Below are positions 56,471 to 64,000 of a DNA stretch of 64,000 bases, in pieces. The translations under genes and the position numbers were made by a program. Within the stretch, counting starts at the first letter, position 1, and each line of letters opens with the position of its first letter. The notes under the pieces were generated by a model. That model saw nothing but the letters and a program-made list of their open reading frames with translations, was not told the DNA's origin and searched no databases. The stretch comes from JAYWXI01 sp036016955 (GTDB lineage: Bacteria > Bacteroidota > Bacteroidia > Flavobacteriales > Weeksellaceae): assembly GCF_036016955.1 (NCBI RefSeq), contig NZ_JAYWXI010000005.1:62001-126000 (forward strand), written 5' to 3'.

Positions 56471-57658
56471 ATGGCAAAGGAAACGTTTAATCGTAACAAA
56501 CCGCACTTGAACATTGGTACTATTGGTCACGTTGACCATGGTAAAACAACCTTGACAGCTGCTATCTCTAAAGTATTGGCTGATAAAGGTCTTGCTGAAA
56601 AGAAAGACTTCTCTGCAATTGACTCTGCACCAGAAGAAAAAGAAAGAGGTATTACTATTAATACTGCTCACATTGAATACGAAACTGAAAACAGACACTA
56701 CGCTCACGTAGACTGTCCTGGTCACGCCGACTATGTAAAGAACATGGTAACGGGTGCTGCTCAGATGGACGGAGCTATCTTGGTTTGTGCGGCGACTGAT
56801 GGTCCTATGCCACAAACTAGAGAGCACATCCTTCTTTGCCGTCAGGTAAACGTTCCTAGAATCGTTGTGTTCATGAACAAAGTGGATATGGTGGATGATG
56901 CTGAGCTTCTAGAGCTTGTTGAGCTTGAACTTAGAGATCTTCTTTCTTCTTACGAATACGACGGAGATAACTCTCCTGTAATCCAAGGTTCTGCTCTTGG
57001 TGCACTTAACGGTGAGGCGAAATGGGTTGCTACTGTTGAAGAATTGATGGATGCAGTAGATAACTGGATTGAGCTTCCTGTAAGAGATCAAGATAAGCCA
57101 TTCTTGATGCCAATCGAAGACGTATTCTCTATTACTGGTAGAGGTACTGTAGCAACTGGTAGAATCGAGGCTGGTGTAATCAACTCTGGTGATCCTGTAG
57201 ACATTGTAGGTATGGGTGAGGAAAAACTTACTTCTACTGTAACAGGGGTAGAGATGTTTAGAAAAATCCTTGACAGAGGGGAAGCTGGTGATAACGTAGG
57301 TCTACTTCTTAGAGGTATCGAGAAAAACGATATCAGAAGAGGTATGGTAATCGCTAAGCAAGGTTCTGTTAAGCCACACAAACACTTCAAAGCAGAGGTT
57401 TATATCCTTTCTAAAGAAGAAGGTGGACGTCACACTCCATTCCACAACAAATACCGTCCTCAGTTCTACGTAAGAACGACTGATGTAACTGGTGAGATCC
57501 GTCTTCCAGAAGGTGTAGAAATGGTAATGCCAGGTGATAACTTGACTATCGAAGTAGAATTGCTACAACCAATCGCTCTTAACGTAGGTCTTAGATTTGC
57601 GATCAGAGAAGGTGGTAGAACAGTAGGTGCTGGTCAGGTAACTGAAATTCTAGACTAA
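56471..57658 (+). CDS. tuf: Elongation factor Tu
   Basis: The product has 395 residues, full length. GTP-binding motifs: GHVDHGKTTLTAA, effector ERGITINTAHIEY, DCPGHADYV, MNKVDMVD, GSALGA. Domains 2 and 3 follow (from about 205). EF-Tu carries aminoacyl-tRNA to the ribosome. Codon usage differs from the surrounding genes (GGT, GTA, AAC, CGT preferred), as expected for a very highly expressed gene. A strong terminator separates it from tRNA-Trp. Confidence 0.98.
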   Translation: MAKETFNRNKPHLNIGTIGHVDHGKTTLTAAISKVLADKGLAEKKDFSAIDSAPEEKERGITINTAHIEYETENRHYAHVDCPGHADYVKNMVTGAAQMDGAILVCAATDGPMPQTREHILLCRQVNVPRIVVFMNKVDMVDDAELLELVELELRDLLSSYEYDGDNSPVIQGSALGALNGEAKWVATVEELMDAVDNWIELPVRDQDKPFLMPIEDVFSITGRGTVATGRIEAGVINSGDPVDIVGMGEEKLTSTVTGVEMFRKILDRGEAGDNVGLLLRGIEKNDIRRGMVIAKQGSVKPHKHFKAEVYILSKEEGGRHTPFHNKYRPQFYVRTTDVTGEIRLPEGVEMVMPGDNLTIEVELLQPIALNVGLRFAIREGGRTVGAGQVTEILD

Positions 57659-57681
57659 TCGACTGTATAGTCATCCAATAA

Positions 57682-57715
57682 AAAGTTCCGCAAGGAAAAA
57701 ACTTGCGGAACTTTT
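57682..57715 (+). terminator. Terminator after tuf
   Basis: AAAGTTCCGCAAG pairs with CTTGCGGAACTTT around GAAAAAA. Confidence 0.85.
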
Positions 57716-57725
57716 AAAAACAACT

Positions 57726-57796
57726 ACGGGCATCGTCTAATGGTAGGATAGAGGTCTCCAAAACCTTTGGTCAGGGTTCGAATCCTTGTGCCCGTG
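57726..57796 (+). tRNA. tRNA-Trp (anticodon CCA)
   Basis: Acceptor ACGGGCA/TGCCCGT, anticodon stem-loop GAGGT-CTCCAAA-ACCTT, T arm CAGGGTTCGAATCCTTG. The order tuf, tRNA-Trp, secE, nusG is common in bacteria. Confidence 0.95.
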
Positions 57797-57808
57797 CAAA
57801 CAACAATT

Positions 57809-58015
57809 ATGAGTTCATTTGTAGATTTTTTAAAAGGCTCTTATACCGAAGTTAAAGAAAAAATAGAATGGCCAAAATGGGCTGATTTACAATCTTCAAC
57901 GATTGTGATTACCGTAGCTACCGTTTTGCTGGCTATTTTTCTTTTTGGTGTGGATACTTTCTTTAATAAGATTATACAGAATGCTTTGTCTATACTAATT
58001 AACCTATTCAATTAA
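57809..58015 (+). CDS. secE: Preprotein translocase subunit SecE
   Basis: The product has 68 residues. The ATG at 57809 is chosen because a longer frame (from 57767) would run through the tRNA-Trp gene. Features: MSSFVDFLKGSYTEVKEKIEWPKW (conserved amphipathic helix with W-P) and one membrane helix (about 30-52). SecE holds the SecYEG channel together in the inner membrane. nusG follows 26 bases later. Confidence 0.95.
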   Translation: MSSFVDFLKGSYTEVKEKIEWPKWADLQSSTIVITVATVLLAIFLFGVDTFFNKIIQNALSILINLFN

Positions 58016-58041
58016 CAAAATTTAAAAATAAGTACACAGAG

Positions 58042-58584
58042 ATGAGCGATTTGAAATGGTATGTACTGAAAGCTGTTAGTGGACAGGAAAACAAAGTCAA
58101 AAACTACATTGAGAATGAGATTCAGCGCTTGGGTTATGATTCTTATGTTACTCAGGTGGTGATTCCAATGGAGAAGGTTATCCAAATAAAGAATGGAAAA
58201 AAAGTGCCTAAAGAAAGGCCTTATTACCCTGGCTACTTAATGATTGAAGCTAATTTGATGGGGGAGATTCCACACGTTATAAAGAACATTCCGGGCGTAA
58301 TTTCTTTTTTATCTCTGACTAAAGGAGGCGATCCTGTTCCGATGAGAAAAATCGAGGTAGACCGAATGTTGGGTCGTATGGATGAACTTTCCGAATTTGC
58401 AACGGATTTGGCTATTCCTTATGTGGTGGGCGAAAGCGTGAAAGTAGTGGATGGTCCTTTCAATGGCTTTAACGGAACGGTAGAGAAGGTTCTTGAGGAT
58501 AAGAAAAAATTGGAAGTTTCGGTGATGATTTTTGGACGAAAGACTCCAATGGAGTTGAGTTATGTTCAAGTTGAAAAAGTGTAA
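58042..58584 (+). CDS. nusG: Transcription termination/antitermination factor NusG
   Basis: The product has 180 residues. NGN domain begins LKWYVLKAVSGQENKVKNYIENEI and includes YPGYLMIEA; the KOW domain carries GESVKVVDGPFNGFNGTVEKV. It binds RNA polymerase and couples transcription to translation and Rho. The chain ends in the usual FGRKTPMELSYVQVEKV. A terminator follows. Confidence 0.97.
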   Translation: MSDLKWYVLKAVSGQENKVKNYIENEIQRLGYDSYVTQVVIPMEKVIQIKNGKKVPKERPYYPGYLMIEANLMGEIPHVIKNIPGVISFLSLTKGGDPVPMRKIEVDRMLGRMDELSEFATDLAIPYVVGESVKVVDGPFNGFNGTVEKVLEDKKKLEVSVMIFGRKTPMELSYVQVEKV

Positions 58585-58607
58585 TGATTACAAATCATAT
58601 AAGTATA

Positions 58608-58640
58608 ACGTTCGAGTCAAGCTCGAACGTTTTTTATTTT
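58608..58640 (+). terminator. Terminator after nusG
   Basis: AACGTTCGAG pairs with CTCGAACGTT around TCAA(G), followed by TTTTATTTT. Confidence 0.85.
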
Positions 58641-58755
58641 AGCAAGTGGCTAAAATAAAAAAGAAAAAATGGGAGTAAGCCTCGGTAAATCGGAGAAACA
58701 TGAAATCTTGTTGAAATATAATGATTTAATTATTGGCTATCTCAAAAAATATTTA

Positions 58756-58763
58756 TAATTTTG
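58756..58763 (+). promoter_or_regulatory. Promoter -7 element TAATTTTG for the rplK operon
   Basis: It is a consensus match about 100 bases before rplK. The leader 58770-58861 is AT-rich with a possible GTGAGGTGAGAT segment; an autoregulatory L1 or L10 site could lie there, but no motif is clear. Confidence 0.6.
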
Positions 58764-58861
58764 CAAACTCAAATACCGGATTGTGAGGTGAGATAAACAC
58801 TTCGGTAGGAATAATAAATGCTTCCAAACTCATTAATTATTCAAATTTTAAAAAACAAAAA

Positions 58862-59305
58862 ATGGCTAAAAAAGTCTTTAAAATGGTAAAACTTCAGGTG
58901 AAGGGTGGCGCTGCTAACCCGTCTCCACCGGTAGGTCCAGCTTTGGGTTCTGCGGGGGTGAACATCATGGAGTTTTGTAAGCAATTCAACGGAAGAACTC
59001 AAGACAAGCCGGGGCAAGTATTGCCTGTTGTGATTACGGTGTACGAGGATAAGTCCTTTGACTTCGTGATTAAAACGCCTCCTGCTGCAATTCAACTTTT
59101 GGATGCGGCTAAGCTAAAAGGAGGTTCCGGTGAGCCAAACCGTAACAAAGTGGGATCAGTAACCTGGGAGCAAGTCCAAAAAATCGCTGAAGACAAAATG
59201 GCAGATCTTAACTGCTTTACTTTGGATTCTGCTATTAGCATGGTGGCAGGTACGGCAAGATCTATGGGGATCAAAGTAACAGGAACTAAACCAGCTAACG
59301 CTTAA
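58862..59305 (+). CDS. rplK: 50S ribosomal protein L11
   Basis: The product has 147 residues. N-terminal domain: KMVKLQVKGGAANPSPPVGPALGSAGVNIMEFCKQFN; C-terminal rRNA-binding domain: DFVIKTPPAAIQLLDAAKL and MVAGTARSMGIKV. L11 forms the GTPase-associated centre with 23S rRNA. It is the first gene of the L11-L1-L10-L7/L12 operon. Confidence 0.97.
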   Translation: MAKKVFKMVKLQVKGGAANPSPPVGPALGSAGVNIMEFCKQFNGRTQDKPGQVLPVVITVYEDKSFDFVIKTPPAAIQLLDAAKLKGGSGEPNRNKVGSVTWEQVQKIAEDKMADLNCFTLDSAISMVAGTARSMGIKVTGTKPANA

Positions 59306-59316
59306 AACTGAATGAA

Positions 59317-60009
59317 ATGGCAAAATTAACGAAGAAACAAAAAGAAGCTTTAAGCAAAGTAGAAAAAGGTAGAATCTACAGCCTAGAAGAAGGTTCTGCG
59401 CTGGTAAAAGAAGTTAATACTGCGAAATTTGATGCCTCTGTAGACATTGCGGTTAGACTTGGGGTTGACCCAAGAAAAGCCAATCAAATGGTAAGAGGGG
59501 TGGTTTCTCTTCCTCACGGAACAGGTAAGGATGTAAAAGTTCTTGCGTTGGTTACTCCGGATAAGGAAGCGGAAGCTAAGGAAGCAGGTGCGGATTTTGT
59601 TGGTTTAGATGAGTACTTGGACAAAATCAAAAACGGATGGACGGATGTGGACGTTATCGTAACCATGCCTGCTGTCATGGGTAAATTAGGTCCATTGGGT
59701 AGAGTTTTAGGGCCAAGAGGTCTTATGCCGAACCCTAAGTCTGGAACGGTAACGATGGAAATCGGAAAAGCGGTTTCGGAAGTGAAATCCGGTAAGATTG
59801 ATTTTAAAGTAGACAAGTACGGTATCGTACACGCGGCAATCGGAAAAGTATCTTTCGATGCAGAGAAGCTTAAAGAAAACGCGGCTGAGCTTTTACAGAC
59901 TCTTCAGAAGCTGAAACCAACAGCGGCTAAAGGAACTTATGTGAAGTCGATTTATCTTTCTTCTACCATGAGCCCCGGAATTGCAATCGATACTAAATCT
60001 GTAAACTAA
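59317..60009 (+). CDS. rplA: 50S ribosomal protein L1
   Basis: The product has 230 residues. Conserved parts: AKFDASVDIAVRLGVDPRKANQMVRGVVSLPHGTGK, MPAVMGKLGPLGRVLGPRGLMPNPKSGTV, and LKPTAAKGTYVKSIYLSSTMSPG. L1 forms the mobile stalk at the E site and often represses its own operon. It starts 11 bases after rplK. Confidence 0.97.
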   Translation: MAKLTKKQKEALSKVEKGRIYSLEEGSALVKEVNTAKFDASVDIAVRLGVDPRKANQMVRGVVSLPHGTGKDVKVLALVTPDKEAEAKEAGADFVGLDEYLDKIKNGWTDVDVIVTMPAVMGKLGPLGRVLGPRGLMPNPKSGTVTMEIGKAVSEVKSGKIDFKVDKYGIVHAAIGKVSFDAEKLKENAAELLQTLQKLKPTAAKGTYVKSIYLSSTMSPGIAIDTKSVN

Positions 60010-60022
60010 AATCTGTAAGACA

Positions 60023-60559
60023 ATGAGAAAAGAAGATAAAGTAACCGTTATACAGGAGATAAAGGATCTTTTGCAAGATGCGAAAAACATCTATGTAGCG
60101 GATCTTGAAGGCTTGAATGCAGCGAGAACTTCAGATTTTAGAAGACAAGCATTTAAGAATAACATCAAGGTAAAAGTGGTGAAGAACACCCTTTTGCAAA
60201 AAGCCATGGAACAGATCGAGGGCGTAGATTTCTCCGAAATGTTTGGCACTTTCAAAGGGAACTCTGCCCTTATGATTTCCGAGACGGCTAATGCTCCGGC
60301 GAAGCTGATTAAGGACTTCAGAAAGAAAGAGGAGAAACCTGCTTTGAAGTCGGCTTATTTGCAAGAAACTTTCTACATCGGTGATAATAATTTGGATACT
60401 CTTGCGAGCATCAAATCTAAGGAAGAAATGCTTGGCGAGATTATCGGATTGCTTCAGTCTCCGATCAAGAGAGTACTCTCTGCGCTTGAGAACAAATCTG
60501 AAGGTGCGGAGTCTAAAACCGAGGAGGCTGCCGGAGAGGAGGCTGCTTCTGCTGAATAA
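60023..60559 (+). CDS. rplJ: 50S ribosomal protein L10
   Basis: The product has 178 residues. The N-terminal rRNA-binding domain runs to about 130 (EIKDLLQDAKNIYVADLEGLN, VKNTLLQKAMEQ, FGTFKGNSALMIS); the C-terminal helix (LQSPIKRVLSALENKSE) binds L7/L12 dimers. The acidic Ala/Glu tail is usual in Bacteroidota. Confidence 0.96.
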   Translation: MRKEDKVTVIQEIKDLLQDAKNIYVADLEGLNAARTSDFRRQAFKNNIKVKVVKNTLLQKAMEQIEGVDFSEMFGTFKGNSALMISETANAPAKLIKDFRKKEEKPALKSAYLQETFYIGDNNLDTLASIKSKEEMLGEIIGLLQSPIKRVLSALENKSEGAESKTEEAAGEEAASAE

Positions 60560-60606
60560 TTTACACTCAAAAAATATCATAATCAACAACTAAAAACATT
60601 ATTAAA

Positions 60607-60978
60607 ATGTCAGATTTAAAAAATTTAGCTGAAACGCTAGTAAACCTTACTGTAAAAGACGTAAACGAATTGGCTGCTATCCTTAAGGATGAGTACGGAA
60701 TTGAGCCTGCTGCTGCGGCTGTAGTAGTTGCAGGTGGTGCTGCTGCAGGTGAAGCTGCTGAAGAGAAAACAGAATTCGATGTAATTTTGAAATCTGCAGG
60801 TGCTTCTAAGTTGGCTGTTGTTAAATTGGTGAAAGATCTTACAGGTGCAGGTCTTAAAGAAGCAAAAGACATCGTAGACGGTGCTCCTGCTCCAATTAAG
60901 CAAGGTGTTCCAAAAGACGAAGCAGAAGCGCTTAAGAAGCAACTTGAAGAAGCTGGTGCTGAAGTAGAATTGAAGTAA
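60607..60978 (+). CDS. rplL: 50S ribosomal protein L7/L12
   Basis: The product has 123 residues. N-terminal dimerisation segment (LAETLVNLTVKDVNELAAILKDEYG), Ala-rich hinge (PAAAAVVVAGGAAAGEAAEE), C-terminal factor-binding domain (EFDVILKSAGASKLAVVKLVKDLTGAGLKEAKDIVDGAP). It recruits translation GTPases to the ribosome. No rpoB follows; a terminator and an unrelated efflux operon come next. Confidence 0.97.
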   Translation: MSDLKNLAETLVNLTVKDVNELAAILKDEYGIEPAAAAVVVAGGAAAGEAAEEKTEFDVILKSAGASKLAVVKLVKDLTGAGLKEAKDIVDGAPAPIKQGVPKDEAEALKKQLEEAGAEVELK

Positions 60979-61001
60979 GCTCACTTTACGGTGAATACGA
61001 T

Positions 61002-61033
61002 AGGCCCATCCTTTTAGGATGGGCTTTTTTATT
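61002..61033 (+). terminator. Terminator after rplL
   Basis: AGGCCCATCC pairs with GGATGGGCTT around TTTTA, followed by TTTTTATTT. Confidence 0.85.
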
Positions 61034-61116
61034 TGAATGAGGGATTAAATTCAGAATTTCTTCAGAATTTCCAAGCACCTTTGCGGCAGTAATTTTACTT
61101 AACAAAAGATAAAATA

Positions 61117-62199
61117 ATGAAAAAAGCACTTGCCGCGGGGCTGTTCGGTTTATTCCTCCTAACGATCGGCTGCAAAAAGGAAAAAGAGGACAAAGAGCAG
61201 GAGATGGTTTATCCGGTGACAACGGCCTTAACGAAAGATACGGTTGTGGTCAAGGAATATGTAGCTCAAATTCGTTCCCAAAAAAACATCGAAATCCGCG
61301 CGAAAGAGCAAGGCTTTTTGCAAGGGGTTTATGTGGACGAAGGGCATTATGTTCGGGCGGGGCAACCGTTGTTCCAAATTATGCCGCAGCTGCTTCAGGC
61401 TGAGGTTCAAAAAGCTCGGGCAGAAGTTAATCAGGCGTCCATTGAGCTTCAGAATGCGTCGGTATTGTCGGGGAGCAATGTGGTTTCGGTTAACGAGAAA
61501 AAAATGGCTCAGGCGAAGTTGGAAGCTGCCAAAGCCGAGTTGAAATTGGCCCAAACCAAACTGTCTTTTACGACTATTCGGGCGCCTTTTTCGGGAGTGA
61601 TTAATCGTTTACCTCTGAAAATCGGAAGTTTGGTAGAGGAGGGGGCTTTGCTCACGACGCTTTCCGACAATTCGGGGATTTACGGCTATTTTAATGTGTC
61701 GGAACCCGAGTATCTCAATTATGTGACGCACGGCTCCCAATACGGCGATGGGACGGTTACGTTGGTTATGGCAAACGGTCAGCCTTTCCCGGAGCAGGGA
61801 AAAATAGAAACGATTGAAGGCGAGTTCGATAGCGAGACAGGAAATATTGCCTTCAGGGCAAAATTCCCCAATTCCCAAAATATTTTAAGAAACGGCGAGA
61901 CGGGAAAGATTCAAATGAAAATACCTTTGCCTTCTGCGCTGATTATTCCTCAGAAAGCCACGTATGAAATTCAGGACAAAACATATGTTTTTGTGCTTGA
62001 ACCTAACGGTACGGTTTCTTCCCGAAACATCGAAGTGGCGTATGCAATGCCTGATCTTTACGTAGTGTCTTCGGGGTTAAAGGCTAACGAAAAGTTTTTG
62101 GTTGAGGGTATTCAGAAAGTGAAGGATGAGCAGCGGGTGCAAACGAAATTTCAATCGCCCAAGCAGGTGATGGCCTCACTCCGACTCAAGGCTAACTAA
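61117..62199 (+). CDS. RND efflux periplasmic adaptor lipoprotein
   Basis: The product has 360 residues. Lipobox: AGLFGLFLLTIGC. Membrane-fusion protein domains: biotinyl-lipoyl-like half (VKEYVAQIRSQKNIEIRAKEQGFLQGVYVDEGHYVRAGQPLFQI), alpha-hairpin (about 90-150, Ala/Glu-rich coiled coil), second lipoyl half (TIRAPFSGVINRLPLKIGSLVEEGALLTTL), beta barrel and membrane-proximal end. It bridges the inner-membrane pump and an outer-membrane channel. The pump gene follows 32 bases later. A -7-like CACCTTTG lies about 34-41 bases upstream. Confidence 0.93.
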   Translation: MKKALAAGLFGLFLLTIGCKKEKEDKEQEMVYPVTTALTKDTVVVKEYVAQIRSQKNIEIRAKEQGFLQGVYVDEGHYVRAGQPLFQIMPQLLQAEVQKARAEVNQASIELQNASVLSGSNVVSVNEKKMAQAKLEAAKAELKLAQTKLSFTTIRAPFSGVINRLPLKIGSLVEEGALLTTLSDNSGIYGYFNVSEPEYLNYVTHGSQYGDGTVTLVMANGQPFPEQGKIETIEGEFDSETGNIAFRAKFPNSQNILRNGETGKIQMKIPLPSALIIPQKATYEIQDKTYVFVLEPNGTVSSRNIEVAYAMPDLYVVSSGLKANEKFLVEGIQKVKDEQRVQTKFQSPKQVMASLRLKAN

Positions 62200-62231
62200 G
62201 AGGAAATAAGCATAAAGTAAAGAAGAATATT

Positions 62232-64000
62232 ATGTTTGGCAAATTCATACGTCGTCCGGTTCTTTCCGTGGTGATTTCACTCATTGTCGTGTTTTTGGGG
62301 CTTTTATCGTTGGTCAAGCTCCCGGTAACTCAATTTCCTGCGATTTCGCCACCTAAGGTTAATATTGTGGCCGATTATCCCGGAGCAAACAACGAGTTAA
62401 TGGTTAAATCCGTTATTACGCCTTTGGAACAGGCGCTTAATGGGGTTCCGGGGATGAAGTACATGACTTCGGCTTCGGGAAATGATGGGGAGGCTTCGAT
62501 TCAGTTGGTTTTTAATTTGGGAGTGGATCCTAATGTGGCGGCGGTTAACGTTCAAAACAGGGTGTCGGCAGCGATTAATAAACTTCCGCCTTTGGTGGTT
62601 CGTGAGGGGGTGAAAATTTCTCGGGAGGAGCCCAATATGTTGATGTACGTGAATCTTTATAGTGACGATCCGAAGGCGGATCAGAAATTTTTGTTCAACT
62701 ATGCGGACATCAATATTTTGCCAGAACTCAAACGTGTTGACGGGGTGGGTTTTGTGGATATTTTAGGGACGCGGGAGTATGCCATGCGGATTTGGCTGAA
62801 ACCCGACCGCATGTTAGCGTATAATATCTCGGCCGACGAAGTAATGGAGGCCTTGAGTGACCAAAGTATCGAGGCTTCTCCGGGGAGAACGGGCGAGAGT
62901 TCAGGCAAGCGTTCGCAGGCATTTGTGTATATTTTGAAGTATCCGGGGCGGTATTCTACGGAGGCGGAATACGGCAATGTTATTCTGAAATCAAACGGCA
63001 ATGGCGAGTTTGTCCGCTTGAAAGATGTGGCCGATATTGAATTTGGCAGTAATATGTACGATATTTATTCCACGCTCAATGGGAAGCCTTCGGCGGCTAT
63101 TTCCATCAAACAGTCGTACGGATCGAATGCCAGCGAGGTGATTCACAATGTAAAGACGATGTTGGCGGGTTTGGAAAAAAGTTCGCTTCCTAAGGGGATG
63201 CATTATGAAATCAGTTATGATGTCTCCCGTTTCTTGGATGCTTCCATGGAAAAGGTGGTGCACACACTTTTTGAGGCATTTGTGTTGGTGGCGATTGTGG
63301 TATTTTTGTTTTTGGGCGATTGGCGTTCTACGCTTATTCCGACTTTGGCGGTTCCGGTTTCTCTTATTGGTACTTTTGCGGTTATGTCGGCGTTTGGCAT
63401 TACGCTTAACTTGATTTCTTTGTTTGCTTTGGTGATGGCCATTGGGATTGTGGTGGACGATGCCATTGTGGTGATTGAGGCGGTGCATGCCAAGATGGAG
63501 AAAAATCATTTGTCTCCGTTGAAAGCGACGGAAGAAGCCATGCGTGAGATTAGTGGAGCCATTATTGCCATTACGTTGGTTATGGCGGCGGTTTTTATTC
63601 CGGTGGCTTTTATGTCGGGGCCAGTGGGGGTATTTTACCGTCAGTTTTCCATTACGATGGTTTCTTCGATTATATTGTCCGGCTTGGTGGCACTTACGCT
63701 TACGCCTGCTCTTTGTGCTTTGATTTTGAAAAACAATCACGGCAAGGCGAGAAAGAAGACGCCTATTACGGTGGTATTGGACAAATTTAACGGGTTGTTT
63801 ACTAAAGGTCAGGTCCGATACAGCTCCATGCTTGGCAAAACCGTAACTCGGAAAATGATTACGTTACCGGTTCTTTTGGGCTTTTGCTTTGGGACTTATC
63901 TGTTGAGTAATCATTTGCCGTCGGGTTTTGTTCCGGGAGAGGATCAGGGGATGATTTATGCGATTATTCAGACGCCTCCGGGGTCGTCTTTGGAGCGGAC
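62232..64000 (+). CDS. RND efflux pump permease (HAE1-type), 5' part
   Basis: The frame is open from ATG 62232 to the window end (589 codons visible of about 1040-1060). Features: MFGKFIRRPVLSVVISLIVVFLGLLSL (first helix), QFPAISPPKVNIVADYPGANNE, NVQNRVSAAINKLPP, ALSDQSIEASPGRTGE, and LFALVMAIGIVVDDAIVVIE with the proton-relay Asp-Asp in helix 4. This is an AcrB/MexB-like proton antiporter that exports drugs, bile salts or other amphiphiles. The outer-membrane TolC-like partner is probably just beyond the window. Confidence 0.94.
   Translation, partial: MFGKFIRRPVLSVVISLIVVFLGLLSLVKLPVTQFPAISPPKVNIVADYPGANNELMVKSVITPLEQALNGVPGMKYMTSASGNDGEASIQLVFNLGVDPNVAAVNVQNRVSAAINKLPPLVVREGVKISREEPNMLMYVNLYSDDPKADQKFLFNYADINILPELKRVDGVGFVDILGTREYAMRIWLKPDRMLAYNISADEVMEALSDQSIEASPGRTGESSGKRSQAFVYILKYPGRYSTEAEYGNVILKSNGNGEFVRLKDVADIEFGSNMYDIYSTLNGKPSAAISIKQSYGSNASEVIHNVKTMLAGLEKSSLPKGMHYEISYDVSRFLDASMEKVVHTLFEAFVLVAIVVFLFLGDWRSTLIPTLAVPVSLIGTFAVMSAFGITLNLISLFALVMAIGIVVDDAIVVIEAVHAKMEKNHLSPLKATEEAMREISGAIIAITLVMAAVFIPVAFMSGPVGVFYRQFSITMVSSIILSGLVALTLTPALCALILKNNHGKARKKTPITVVLDKFNGLFTKGQVRYSSMLGKTVTRKMITLPVLLGFCFGTYLLSNHLPSGFVPGEDQGMIYAIIQTPPGSSLER

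Overview
The window is a chromosomal segment of a flavobacterium, most likely family Weeksellaceae (Chryseobacterium/Elizabethkingia/Riemerella-like). The grounds are type IX secretion C-terminal sorting domains, three GLPGLI-family proteins, a fused CcoN-CcoO cbb3 oxidase, many promoters with the Bacteroidota -7 element TAnnTTTG, and typical flavobacterial gene neighbours. Over most of its length the + strand is rich in G and T whichever strand is coding, as expected if the + strand is the leading strand throughout.

Layout. 1-5.8 kb: AT-rich cluster of secreted proteins (end of one T9SS cargo protein, a second T9SS cargo with a choice-of-anchor J-like domain, three GLPGLI proteins, small secreted proteins), with a visibly duplicated terminator-promoter block. 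5.8-11.6 kb: a small secreted protein broken at a poly-C tract, a membrane-anchored EEP phosphatase/nuclease, and an iron-uptake set (TonB receptor, LTXXQ-like lipoprotein, PepSY reductase-like protein). 11.6-22.1 kb: the complete cbb3 oxidase locus on the minus strand (ccoI, ccoS, ccoNO, ccoQ, ccoP, ccoG, ccoH, a TauE/SafE-like gene, a lipoprotein) and a divergent cysteine-free Crp/Fnr regulator. FNR-like palindromes lie in both control regions. 22.1-39.2 kb: mostly housekeeping genes (panB, an RluA-type synthase, aconitase, a TPP riboswitch before a TonB receptor, an HU-like protein, thioesterase, dehydrogenase, serine hydrolase, Ig-like lipoprotein, haem-binding protein, Nudix, XerD, dCMP deaminase, enoyl-CoA hydratase, catalase). 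39.3-43.3 kb: oxyR, an AT-rich phosphoethanolamine transferase, and metK behind a structured leader that resembles a SAM riboswitch.

43.35-48.5 kb is the most unusual part. It holds a lipoprotein with a Gly/Pro-rich linker and a C-terminal JAB/JAMM-like metallopeptidase motif, followed by six tandem paralogous small lipoproteins. Their N-termini alternate between two types (A-B-A-B-A-B), so the array looks like three copies of a two-gene unit of about 0.99 kb. The central and C-terminal segments are shuffled between copies. It looks like a surface or periplasmic toxin with an amplified immunity array. That function is inferred and untested.

48.5-64 kb: a candidate small RNA or leader, an ECF-like sigma factor, a 44-codon ORF, a YjjG-like phosphatase, an AddA/RecB-like helicase-nuclease, then the translation block rpsU-xerC-hpf-tRNAs(Thr, Tyr, Gly, Thr)-tuf-tRNA(Trp)-secE-nusG-rplK-rplA-rplJ-rplL, and the start of an RND efflux operon cut by the window end. 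No rRNA, CRISPR array, insertion sequence or prophage was seen.
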